Source: Leguminivora glycinivorella (lineage: Eukaryota > Arthropoda > Insecta > Lepidoptera > Tortricidae). From it: 64,000 bases of DNA. Shown here in pieces: positions 11,640 to 20,699 of the stretch. The notes beneath the pieces are model-generated. The model was not told where the DNA came from. It saw only the letters and a program-made list of their open reading frames with translations, and ran no database searches. The position numbers and the translations under genes are program-made. Location of the stretch: the NCBI RefSeq assembly GCF_023078275.1, contig NC_062983.1, positions 2,287,001 to 2,351,000 of the forward strand, in the 5' to 3' direction. Every line of letters begins with the position of its first letter. The stretch's first letter is position 1.

Positions 11640-12220
11640 CAGTTATATTTATTAACGATCTACTTTGCCTTTAAGTACTCAGCGCGGGGGGACGGTCAAC
11701 CCGCCGAGCCTCAAAAAAAGTGATTTTTATCACATATTTTTACCTAATTCACCAAAGTATTATAACAGCTTTGTAAAATATAATATTTGTTAGCCTATAG
11801 GACCATGCGGATTACTCCAGACAACATTAATTGTCTAGTTTTTTTCCACTCAAATTTTATTTCAAATAAATTATCTTGTCTTGTAGTTAGGCACTGACCT
11901 TAAAGAAAGAAATGTATACCTACTTCCTTGGCAAATTTAAAAAAATACAAAATCTTATTTAAGTATCTATTTAAAGAGGATTTAATGATAATTATACTTA
12001 TAATAATACTGATTTTTTGATAGAAGAAATACAAATATAGGAAATCAAAATACGATATAAGCTTAGATACACGACAATCATCTAATAAAAATATATATCT
12101 TTCGATCACAAAGCGCCCGTATGTTCGTTAGACGCTTCCACAAAAATAAAATTTCCACAAGGCGTTTTCCTTAACAATTTGTTGAAATCCAGAGAGCTCC
12201 GCTTATAATCCCCTTCTTTA
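11640..12220. other. No recognisable feature
   Basis: AT-rich; open frames here are low-complexity and unsupported. Confidence 0.45.
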
Positions 12221-12345
12221 CAGGTAGAGACAGCAACAAAGGTATATATAGTGGCAAAAATATCTATACAGAATTTTATAACCTGTAGATGAAGGTGTGT
12301 ATACATATTTTGACACTGTATTCATATCTTGGTTGCTGACTGTAC
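12221..12345. mobile_element. CAGTCAGCAAC MITE, copy 1 (degenerate)
   Basis: Right end GGTTGCTGACTGTACAT, left end near AGAGACAGCAACAAAG, with interior blocks GTGTGTATACATATTTTGAC and TGGCAAAAATAT. These match the better copies at 18775-18924 and 39440-40093. Confidence 0.6.
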
Positions 12346-12650
12346 ATGAAAGTCGCTGAAAATAGAAAACGTAATAAAATCAAGTGGGATTTGAGGAGAA
12401 TTTTAACAAAGGATAGAGATTGTTCGACGGTCTTGTGTGAGAAAATTTGTTTAGGTAAAAACGTAAGGGCTTTCTAAATATAATACTTATGCATTTTTAT
12501 GAGAAAAGTGAGGGATATGTCAATTAGGTTTTAGCCTGCAATGTTTTTGTTGGTATACGTGCGGTCATAGATTTACAGATATTAAGCTAGATTGAGTTGT
12601 TAGGCCAAAAAGTGTGTCCACATGAGAGGGTAAAGTTGGGGCTGGTGTGT

Positions 12651-12712
12651 GAGATTTTCACACTTTTTAAAATTGTAATACTACCTAAAATTTTAAAAAG
12701 TGTGAAAATCTC
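12651..12712. repeat. 24-bp perfect inverted repeat, 14-nt loop
   Basis: Left arm 12651-12674 starts GAGATTTTCACACTTTTTAA; right arm 12689-12712 is its exact complement. No other copy was noticed, and there is no T-run or ORF context to suggest a terminator role. Confidence 0.9.
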
Positions 12713-12865
12713 GAAAACCAGGCGACTTTTACTAAACCTTAAAGTCGATTTTCTGGACCAGTATAAGGTGCCCTCTTGGTGGTTAAAAGGTTGTCCATTA
12801 ATTATCGGGCACCCGGTATAAGATTATATCAATTGGTATACTTGAATAAGCTTCATAATATTCTT

Positions 12866-13050
12866 TGACGACTAGTCTGGCCTAGTGCTTAGTGGTCCTG
12901 CCTACTAAGCTGAGGTACTGGGTTCGGATCCAGGGTAAGGGTATTTGTGTGAAGAGCACGGATTCTGATTACCTACAACACGTCAGGCCTTCTTTAAGCT
13001 TGCAGTAGGACTCAGACAATCTTTTTAAGAATGTCCTAAAACAATTATTT
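12866..13050 (+). mobile_element. SINE-C copy, diverged
   Basis: A tRNA-like head (GTCTGGCCTAGTGCTTAGTG, B box GGGTTCGGATCC) is followed by GGTATTTGTGTGAAGAGCAC and then AAGAATGTCCTAAAACAATTA, in the same order as other SINE-C copies but on the plus strand. Confidence 0.65.
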
Positions 13051-13289
13051 ACTTAAGTACCTACTGTAAGGAATATAAGATAACTCGTCAAAGAAGACAA
13101 AATCTCCTTTGTTCATCGATTTACAATAAAATTAAACAAACTTCCCTTATTTAAAACGTAATCCTTAACTTCAGAAAGGCAGGCTCCAAACTTGTCGGAG
13201 TTCCAGAATTAAATTTTAAAGGGAAGATTTTAAAATAATGTTAGGAGGTTTTGGCAGTAAGCCGACGTTTCAACGGGTAAGATTTTTAT

Positions 13290-13540
13290 CATCAGCATCA
13301 TTTCAGCCATTAATCGCCCACTGCTGAGCATAGGCCTCCCTTCGTGTACGCCACTTATCCCGGTCCTGGGCTAATCTCATCCAGAAGTGCCCCGCAGTTT
13401 TTCGAATGTCGTCCACCCAACGAGCCAACGGATGGCAGGCGCTTCTTACATCCGATAGCGGCCACCATTCGGTCAACATTTTGGTCCACCTGCCATCACT
13501 CTGCCTGGCAGCATGCCCCACCCAATTCCATTTGAGTTTT
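13290..13540 (-). mobile_element. LINE 3' end, coding remnant (QQWAING type)
   Basis: The minus-strand frame (about 13540 to 13303) includes GHAARQSDGRW, HPLARWVDDI and the terminus YAQQWAING. This matches the C-terminal pattern of RTE-like LINE ORFs (GH..R, RPxxRW..D, QQW). An ATGATGATGA-type tail is at 13283-13295. Sister remnants are at 13580-13930 and 37630-37775. Confidence 0.7.
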
Positions 13541-13579
13541 GAGTAAGATTTTCACCATCGCCTTTCCGTAGAAATCATC

Positions 13580-13930
13580 ATCATCACCATCATATCAGCC
13601 CTTTATCGCCCACTGCTGTGCAAAGGCCTCTCTTCTAGTAGGGTAATCTCGCCTCATTCGGTGACACGCCTGATTCGGTGATACAAACTTTGAAGCACTA
13701 TTCCGAAAGACGGTTTTTGGTTGTTTCACCGAATAGGCGTGTCACCGTATGAGGCGCGTTTACCCTACGCCACTTGTCCCGGTCCTGAGCTAGTCTCATC
13801 CAGTTGTGATTGTGACTCGCAATTTTCCGGATGTCCTAACGAGCCAACGGATGCCAAGCGCTTCTTACATCTGTAAGCGGCCACCATTCCGTTAACCATT
13901 TAGTCCATTTGCCATCCGTAGAAGTAGACT
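13580..13930 (-). mobile_element. LINE 3' end split by a MITE
   Basis: It aligns with 13290-13540 over both halves (CGCCCACTGCTG...AGGCCTC and CGCCACTTGTCCCGGTCCTG ...), but a 125-bp inverted-repeat element interrupts it at 13641-13765. It is more decayed than its neighbour and has no open frame. Confidence 0.7.
13641..13765. mobile_element. 125-bp TA-site MITE inside a LINE
   Basis: Terminal inverted repeats GGGTAATCTCGCCTCATTCG and, complemented, GGGTAAACGCGCCTCATACG, flanked by TA on both sides (13639-13640 and 13766-13767). Removing the element and one TA restores alignment to the sister LINE at 13340, so the boundaries are well defined. TA duplication fits Tc1/mariner-type mobilisation. 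Confidence 0.85.
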
Positions 13931-14004
13931 TACGTAAAACTTAGAGGTTTTATTATCAACCTGACACATTTTGAACTTATTTGTAAAACGTCGATATTTA
14001 AATA

Positions 14005-14248
14005 TAAATAGGACATTCTTACACAGATTGACTGAGTCCCACGGTAAGCTCAAGAAGGTTTATGTTGCGTTGTGCGGGTACCCAGACAACGATACATATA
14101 ATATACAAATAGGTACTAAAAACATCCATGACTCAGGAACAAATATCTGCGCTCATCACACAAATAAATGCCCTTACCGGGATTCGAACCCACGACCGCG
14201 GCTTAGCAGACAGGGTCACTACACGATCGGCCAGACCGGTCGTCTAAT
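14005..14248 (-). mobile_element. SINE-C copy
   Basis: The best-preserved SINE-C here. On the minus strand it has the head GACCGGTCTGGCCGATCGTG, the B box GGTTCGAATCCC, the body TTCCTGAGTCATGGATG and the end AGTCAATCTGTGTAAGAATG. The 96-aa frame crossing it is incidental. Confidence 0.75.
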
Positions 14249-14587
14249 TGTGGCTAGATAATTGCTTATAAAAACATCATAAACTATGTTAAACCTGAAC
14301 ATAAACTATGTTATAAACCTAATTATTACTTCTTAAATCTACACTTAACTATAAACTTATCAACACTTCAGTCTATTTTTATTTCGACACCATTTTAAAC
14401 ATTAAACGATGTGGTAGTCAATAGTACACTGTATTAACTTTGAATTAGGTCGATAAGTCCATCGCCATGTTTGTCACCTAAAAATATACTACCCAATTGA
14501 AAATCTTATGTAAAAGTAGATTTATTACAGTATCGTATTTCATAGCTACCTAGCTAACGTCACAGTCACTTACGCCTCGTAAACCTT

Positions 14588-14702
14588 GCGTGGGCGACGG
14601 TCGCGCGATGGTCGCGCGACGGCGATGCGACGCATACGAAATCAAACCTTATCGATATGGAAGTAGACGATGCAATGAGACGCTACGGCGACGGTCGCGC
14701 GA
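14588..14702. mobile_element. TTA-type MITE, copy 2, right end lost
   Basis: Starts inside the left end (CTTGCGTGGGCGACGG) and includes the TTATCGATATGGAAGTA core, but stops after GGTCGCGCGACC, without the terminal inverted block. Confidence 0.7.
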
Positions 14703-15084
14703 CCATGATCCACGACGATTGGATCGAAACATGTCGAACGCTATATCGACTTAACACGTGAGTAACCCGCTTAAAATATGTTTAAATATAAAGGATACTG
14801 GCGTATTTCCACGCTGTATCAGAATACTGATATAGTTTATTGATATTTGATCAAGTTATAGCCATGTTTCCAATTATATTGTCCTATTTTGGCCACTACT
14901 AATATGGTAACGAAATGATTGACATAAGTAGATAATAACTTGCATTTATAACATAATAGTGACGTGGGAGTCATAATTTGTTGAATATTCTATTATTAAG
15001 TTTACTCCTACTCAAACTTGTCCAGTCATTGATTTATATATAACTTCGTAAAGACGTGGCATACGAGCTCTAAAATTGGCGCCA

Positions 15085-15299
15085 GCACAGTCACACTGAC
15101 GATCAAATACATATGAAAGAGGCGCGTTCCTAGCACACAGTCTATGTAAGCTCGTGTAGGTGAACGCGTACCATGCTTGTATGAGTGAAATATGACAGGT
15201 CGACTGGTCGCGTTGTTGACAGGCGGCACCTGTAAGGTAACCGAGAGCGGGTGGGTGGCACTTTCAGCGGGGAGCGGGCCATACTGTACGATAGTACTG
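15085..15299 (-). repeat. Family P repeat, copy 1
   Basis: On the minus strand it runs from AGTACTATCGTACAGTATGG through GGTTACCTTACAGGTGCCGC and GTCATATTTCACTCATACAA to TTTCATATGTATTTGATCG. Copies: 35058-35270 (-), 50034-50222 (+), 52312-52535 (+) and a partial at 60786-60875 (+). It is strongly conserved at about 220 bp and has no ORF. Class unknown. Confidence 0.7.
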
Positions 15300-15839
15300 T
15301 AGTGGAGTAAAAGTAAGGTACCCTGGACATAATTCAATAACTCGTCCTTTTTGATATTTTATTGGGTATTATTATTAAGCATCAAATAGTAATTATGTAC
15401 ATAGATAAAAAAAAAATACGATCGTATTCATATCTTATAAAAATCATGAGATAAAGTACATTATCCCACTTTTCGCTAACAGCAAAATAGTTAACCGAAA
15501 ACTTTGTTAGATTAACTTTGTGGTGCACTCAGATGCGATCAGTTATTAGCGATATTACACAGAAAATAAATCTGATTGTGTACTTTTTTTTACCGTTTTC
15601 ATTTAATGTGAATATCTAGGTAGGTAAAAATGGTGACCATGATATATATATCAATTTGCATTGTATTAAGTATATATAGACATTTAACACCGATCTTAAA
15701 CATATATTTTTAACGCTTAAATAAACATGAATTTCTCAGTAGGTATAAATTGTAACTGAGATTTTTTTGCTTAAGACCAGGTTTTTGTGTACTATAATCA
15801 TGATTTTATCAAAATTAATACTGTGAAGGTCGCGCTTAA
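15300..15839. other. No recognisable feature
   Basis: AT-rich spacer without supported features. Confidence 0.45.
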
Positions 15840-16150
15840 GAAACTGTAAATGTCAGTAATTTAAAAGGGTGCAAAGTTGTCGTAGAGCGGCTGTCGCGGG
15901 GCGGGGGAGCGCGCGGGGCGCGGGCCTGGGAGAGCGCGCCGCGCACCGGCCGCGTCACCGCGGCGGATCGGTTAATAGGTTAGGGACGTAAGGTACCGGC
16001 CACACCAGAGCGTCGCATGTCTCGGGGCGCGCAACGGACGTCCGCGCCACGCCACCTGAGTGTAATTCAAAAATCGTCTCCTCAGTACATTTTGTATAGG
16101 AAGGACGTAAGACGCGCCCCAGGCGGCGTGGCGGCGGCGTGGCGGAAACA
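15840..16150. other. CG-rich block before Harbinger-like coding fragment
   Basis: Very CG-rich for this window (15885-15970 and 16010-16060). The phrase TAAGGTACCGGCCACACC at 15990 could be a TAA-flanked Harbinger 5' end, since transposase-like coding sequence follows at 16160. A host CpG-rich promoter is the alternative. Confidence 0.35.
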
Positions 16151-16159
16151 CGGCTCGAT

Positions 16160-16371
16160 GCGTCATTATACAGGCTGATTTCGTTGCGGAAACGTCTTCC
16201 TCGTCCGATGATGAAGATGCGTTTGCCTTGCTGCAAATTCTCAATATGCAGAGGCACAGGAGATATTGGGTTCACCCTATGCGAAAATTATCCGAACATT
16301 ACAGATATTTCGAAACCATGGAAAAGTTGCATGAATATCCGGATCTTTTTCGTACAGTTTATAAAATGTCA
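16160..16371 (+). pseudogene. PIF/Harbinger-like transposase fragment
   Basis: The frame around 16189-16371 carries an acidic run (SSSSDDEDAF), then RRYWVHPMRKLSEHY and FETMEKLHEYPDLFRTVYKMS. The order RRYWVHP, then a short spacer, then YPDLF..V+KMS is the N-terminal pattern of PIF/Harbinger DDE transposases (HARBI1-like), which cut DNA to move the element. Only this N-terminal part is present. The frame then runs into the foldback family L at 16372, so the DDE catalytic residues are absent and the gene is broken. Which start codon was used cannot be decided. Family call from motif memory. Confidence 0.55.
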
Positions 16372-16966
16372 AATAAAAATGCAAATAATAAACCTTTGAA
16401 TTCAGATTTCTTATCCCTCATGCCTGTTTGCCCCACCCAACCATACCCAGGCTGGCCCCGACTCCAAAAATAATTGATTTGTTTATAATTTGGATGTTTA
16501 GATTATTGCAATACGATAAGAAATCTGAATTCAAAGGTTTATTATTTTTTGCGTTTTAGTTTCTCCGTGTTTTGTAACGCGCTTATTTTTGAAGGCGGTT
16601 TTATATTAAAGAAAAATTTATTTATTTATTGATTTTAGTGGTTCCTATTGATATTATATACGTACAGTAGTGAAAGAATTATCCTTTAACTCCTAACCAT
16701 TGAGAGTTGACCTTCCATCATCAGCTCAGCGACATTAAAAATTTTACCATCAATCGTAAATATTGGTGTACCTATTAAAATACACTAAAAACATTACATG
16801 TGCCTATAACATTTGAAGAGTTCCCTCGATTTCTCCAAGATCCCATCATCAGACCCCGACTTGGTGCCAATAGGACCATCTCGGGGTTATACCCGTTCGA
16901 TTAAAAAAAATAATTTGAAAATCGGTCCACGATTCTCGGAGATATCGAGTAACATACATACAAAAA
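16372..16966 (-). mobile_element. Family L foldback element, copy 1 (arm truncated)
   Basis: The reverse-orientation partner of 55862-56675. One palindrome arm is complete (about 16465-16605, including TAATTGATTTGTTTATAATT); the other keeps only about 32 bp (16383-16414). The non-palindromic part follows (GGTTCCTATTGATATTATAT ... CGATTCTCGGAGATATCGAG). A K cluster interrupts the T/A-run at 16967, and the end of L reappears at 18027-18077. Confidence 0.7.
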
Positions 16967-18026
16967 AAACCGGCCAAGAGCGTGTCGGTCCACGCTCAGT
17001 GTAGGGTTCCGTAGTTTTCCGTATTTTTCTCAAAACAATTTTCTTAGAAATTCTTTATAAAGTTCTACTTTTTTGATCTTTTTTCATATTTTTTTAAACA
17101 TAAGGTTCAAAATATAGAGGGGGGGGACGCACTTTTTTTTCCTTTAGGAGCGATTATTTCCGAAAATATTAATATGATCAAAAACCGGCCAAGAGCGTGT
17201 CGGGCCACGCTCAGTGTAGGGTTCCGTAGTTTTCAGTATTTTTCTCAAAAACTACTGAACCTATCAAGTTCAAAACAATTTTCCTAGAAAGTCTTTATAA
17301 AGTTTTACTTTTGTGATTTTTTTCATATTTTTTAAACATATGGTTCAAAAGTTAGAGGGGTGGGGGGACGCACTTTTTTTTTCTTTAGGAGCGATTATTT
17401 CCGAAAATATTAATATTATCAAAAAACGATCTTAGTAAACCCTTATTCATTTTTAAATACCTATCCAACAATATATCACATGTTGGGGTTAGAATGAAAA
17501 AAATATCAGCCCCCACTTTACATGTAGGGGGGGTACCCTAATAAAACATTTTTTTCCATTTTTTATTTTTGCACTTTGTTGGCGTGATTGATATACATAT
17601 TGGTACCAAATTTCAGCTTTCTAGTGCTAACGGTTACTGAGATTATCCGCGGACGGACGGACGGACGGACGGACGGACAGACGGACGGACGGACAGACAG
17701 ACATGGCGAAACTATAAGGGTTCCTAGTTGACTACGGAACCCTAAAAACGATCTTAGTAAAAGTAAACCCTTATTCATTTTTAAATACCTATCCAACAAT
17801 ATATAATACGTTGGGGTTGGAATGAAAAAAAAAATCAGCCCCCACTTTACCCTAATAAAACATTTTTTCCATTTTTTATTTTTGCACTTTGTTGGCGTGA
17901 TTGATACATTGGTACCAAATTTCAGCTTTCTAGTGCTTACGGTTACTGAGATTATCCGCGGACGGACGGACAGACAGACAGACAGGGGGAAACTATAAGG
18001 ATTCCTAGTTGACTACGGAACCCTAA
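16967..18026 (+). repeat. Cluster of three partial family K units
   Basis: Unit 1 (16967-17180) and unit 2 (17181-17747) start AACCGGCCAAGAGCGTGTCG. Units 2 and 3 (17748-18026) end GACTACGGAACCCTAAAAA, after a (GGAC)n/(GACA)n microsatellite. Unit junctions fall at the internal block ATCAAAAAACGATCTTAGTA, suggesting unequal recombination. Other K copies are at 35271, 47554 and 55714. Confidence 0.7.
17641..17703. repeat. (GGAC)n microsatellite within family K
   Basis: GGACGGAC runs grading into GACAGACA. A shorter one lies at 17960-17985; similar tracts sit at the same place in the K copies at 48065 and 56998. Confidence 0.9.
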
Positions 18027-18077
18027 AAAACATTCAGTCGAATTGAGAACCTCCTACTTTTTTTGAAGTCGGTTAAA
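18027..18077 (-). mobile_element. Detached end of family L
   Basis: CATTCAGTCGAATTGAGAAC to TTTGAAGTCGGTTAA is the complement of the first 50 bp of L at 55862. It is separated from the rest of L (16372-16966) by the K cluster. Confidence 0.7.
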
Positions 18078-18246
18078 AAAACAACCTTTATTGCCGGCCG
18101 GCAAACGGCTAACCGATTGAAACAGAAACATAAATGAAAAGAGAGGGCGAACGGCGACACCTGCGTGTCGGCGATTTCAAAGGTAAGCGCACGTGCACCC
18201 GATCGTCCCGATCTCGCTACCTACGCCCAGGTGCGGGCGCGGCTTT

Positions 18247-18345
18247 CGACCTTCGCGCCGTGCAATAGAATTTAATGTCGGCTGCTCGTGTGCGGTCTGT
18301 TTGTTTTATAGAGTGGCGGCATTTTCAACATCAAAGGGTGAGCCT
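18247..18345 (+). mobile_element. Fragment of the 37.2-kb SINE-like repeat
   Basis: Shares GACCTTCGCGC, AATGTCGGCTGCTCG, GCGGTCTGTTTGTT and GGCGGCATTTT with the element at 37208-37428, in the same order. No flanking duplication was seen here. Confidence 0.65.
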
Positions 18346-18468
18346 ATTTTGTGCAAAATTCTGTTATATCAATAACTTCTCACGTCACTAGATTATCGAC
18401 TTTGAATGTCGAGTATATTTATAGTATCATCACTTTATTTCAGTGTACGAATTTCGTATGTGTTAAAA

Positions 18469-18525
18469 ATCATTGTTCTAGCTTCATAAACCAGGGAGGA
18501 AATAATGGAGAGCGTTTATATGTCT
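18469..18525 (+). repeat. Short fragment related to the TTAA MITE
   Basis: AAACCAGGGAGGAAATAATG and GAGAGCGTTTATATG match the 3' part of the MITEs at 32554, 39507 and 41404. The rest of the element is absent. Confidence 0.5.
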
Positions 18526-18774
18526 TGTTTTGCCTTAATTCAATATCATCACATATTTTTGTTGCTGATAAAATAATACATCCTATATATCAAGGCCTTG
18601 TAGCTCGGCGAAAGAATCGTGATCGCGGAGTGCGCCGGCACTGATTATAATTATTTTGTCCAGTTATTATAATAACCTATACAAAAAGTACCGATAGAAT
18701 AGGTATTCTAATCTATATCTGCATAGAACTATTTAAAACAAACCACAAAAGTTCATAGTTGATCGTTATTGGTA

Positions 18775-18924
18775 CAGTCAGCAACTCAGCTGTGAATACA
18801 GATAAAGTGCCAAATATATGTATACACACACCTTAATGTACCAAGTACCAACACTTGTACAGGAAATAAAATACTCTATACATATTTTTGGCACTTTGTC
18901 TTGCCAGCTGTGTTGTTGACTGTC
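18775..18924. mobile_element. CAGTCAGCAAC MITE, copy 2 (uninterrupted)
   Basis: Ends ACAGTCAGCAACTCAGCTG and, complemented, ACAGTCAACAACACAGCTGG, with inner inverted blocks AAAGTGCC / GGCACTTTG. It keeps an intact CACACCTTAATGTAC, the site at which copy 3 (39440-40093) is interrupted. Confidence 0.75.
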
Positions 18925-19020
18925 CACGATCTAAAAAGGAGCCGAACGGTTATTATAATTACGCGGTGACTTGCGTAGTCGGCGCTCGGCGGCCGCGCGA
19001 TACATAGTGCTGTCTCTGTT

Positions 19021-19169
19021 CAGGCCCCGTAGCCGAATGCCATTTCTCCGACGCGAAACGAAAACGAAACGCAGTCTGGCTCTGTCGCGCCAATACGCAA
19101 GAGCGATAGAGATAGATATCTACTAGCGTTTCGTTTCGTGAGCGTTTGTGCCATTCGGCTACGCACCCT
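19021..19169. mobile_element. CCWGG-site MITE, copy 2
   Basis: CCCCGTAGCCGAATGCCATT on the left and GTGCCATTCGGCTACGCACC on the right, with the family's GAAACGAAAACGAAACGC interior. Flanks are TCAGG and CCTGT, so the duplication is not preserved. Confidence 0.7.
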
Positions 19170-19329
19170 GTTCTCACTACTACGAATTTGAAGAACAATA
19201 TTGCTGTCTCTCTCAATCTTTAGGCGTCATTCATATATTACGTCATACTAAATGTGACAATCCATGTTAAAGGATTAAAAAAGCGTGACATTGGGGGGTC
19301 CAAATAGTAGTCCATAAACCACGTCTTTG

Positions 19330-20045
19330 ACCAACGTGAGTGATATCTCTGTCACTCTTTACGTCTTTACTAACAGAAATTTAAATAACAATAGTGCTAT
19401 CTCTGTCACTCTTTACTAACAGAAATTTAAATAACAAAAATGCTATCTCTGTCACTCTTTACTACCAGGCCCCGTAGCCGAATGGCATTTCTCCGACGCC
19501 AAACGAAAGCGATACGCCGCTGGCTCTGTCGCGCCAATACGCAAGCGCGATAGAGATAGATATCTACTAGCGCTTCGTTTCGTGAGCGTTTCGTGAGCGA
19601 TTGTGCCATTCGGCTAGCCACCCAGGAACTTAAATTATTATAGTGCTATCTCTATTCTCTGTCACTCTTTACTATCAGGAACTTAAATTGTTATAGTGCT
19701 ATCTCTGTCACTCTTTACTACCAGGACCTTAAATTATTATAGTGCTATCTCTGTCACTCTTTACTGTGTGCGGGAAGTGCACATACCACGAGTTTGACTA
19801 ACATGAGTGCTATCTCTGTCACTCTTTACTACAAGGAACATAAATTTTATTATTACAGTGCTATCTCTGTCACTCTTTACTACCAGGAACTTAAATGATT
19901 ATAGTGCTATCTCTGTCACTCTTTACTGTGTGCGGGAAGTGCACATACCACGAGTTTGACTAACATGAGTGCTATCTCTGTCACTCTTTACTACCAGGAA
20001 CTTAAATGATTATAGTGCTATCTCTGTCACTCTTTACTTCTAGGA
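19330..20045 (+). repeat. Tandem array of about 46-bp units
   Basis: The common unit is AGTGCTATCTCTGTCACTCT, then TTACTACCAGGAACTTAAAT and TATT. A second unit type carries GTGTGCGGGAAGTGCACATA (19765 and 19926), giving a higher-order repeat of about 150 bp. More than ten copies of GTGCTATCTCTGTCACTCTT occur. One unit is interrupted by a MITE at 19470-19621. Confidence 0.85.
19470..19621. mobile_element. CCWGG-site MITE, copy 3, inside the 46-bp array
   Basis: Flanked by CCAGG at 19465-19469 and 19622-19626. Neighbouring array units have a single CCAGG in TACTACCAGGAACTTAAA, so they serve as uninterrupted sites and define a 5-bp duplication. Ends: CCCCGTAGCCGAATGGCATT and the complement of GTGCCATTCGGCTAGCCA. 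Confidence 0.85.
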
Positions 20046-20187
20046 ACTTAAATATTTTTTTCGGTTTCGGTTTTGGTCTTGGTTTCGGTGTCGGTTTTGG
20101 TGTAGGTTTCGGTGTCGGTTTCGGTTTCGATTTCGGTTTTCGTTTCCATTCCCGTTTCGGTTTCCGTTTTCGTTTTCAGTTTTGTTT
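20046..20187 (+). repeat. GGTTTC / GGTGTC hexamer array
   Basis: Variants GGTTTC, GGTTTT, GGTGTC and GGTCTT in tandem. The translation FGFGVGFG is a by-product of the hexamer. It turns abruptly into the opposite strand bias (AAACCAAAACC) near 20190. Confidence 0.85.
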
Positions 20188-20202
20188 TTGTTTAAACTAA
20201 CA

Positions 20203-20477
20203 GAACTAAAACTAAAACCAAAACCAAAACCAAACCAGAAACGGGAAACCGAACACGGGAAACCGGATATCGGATACCGTATATCGGATACTGGTTACCG
20301 GTTACTGTCTACCGTTTACCGGATACCGGTTACCGTCTACCGGTCACCGTTTACCGGATACCGGTTAACGGTCATTGGTTACTGGTTACCGGTCACCGAA
20401 TACCGGAGATCTGTCACCGGTTACCGGTTAACGGTTACCGGATACCGGTTACCGGATACCGGTTACCGGTTACCGGA

Positions 20478-20532
<55 letters not shown>

Positions 20533-20640
20533 ATACCGGTTACCGGATACCGGTTACCGGATACCGGTTACCGGATACAGGATACAGGATACCGGATACC
20601 GGTTACCGGTTACCGGGTACCAGATACCAGAAACCAGGTT
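20203..20640 (+). repeat. GGTTACC/GGATACC heptamer satellite
   Basis: A short CCAAAA run (20207-20240) leads into 7-bp units GGTTACC and GGATACC up to about 20630. Because 7 is not a multiple of 3 and none of the three phases contains a stop, a 175-aa frame (YRLPVTG repeated) stays open. This is expected from the repeat and is not evidence of a gene. Confidence 0.9.
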
Positions 20641-20699
20641 TTGATTTCTGGTTTCTCATGTTACAACGTGTATAGATTAGTCGATACCAAGTCGGACAC

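Noticed and set aside
15955..16275. Overlapping minus-strand ORFs of 90 and 106 aa in CG-rich DNA
   Set aside because: Stop-poor because of composition; the plus strand carries the Harbinger-like coding pattern instead.
19330..20045. CRISPR-like array of repeats and spacers
   Set aside because: Units are contiguous satellite repeats without unique spacers, in a eukaryotic genome.
20006..20200. Glycine/phenylalanine-rich protein (FGFGVGFG)
   Set aside because: Direct product of a GGTTTC hexamer array.
20255..20640. Telomeric repeat
   Set aside because: The insect telomere unit is TTAGG; GGTTACC/GGATACC is a different satellite.
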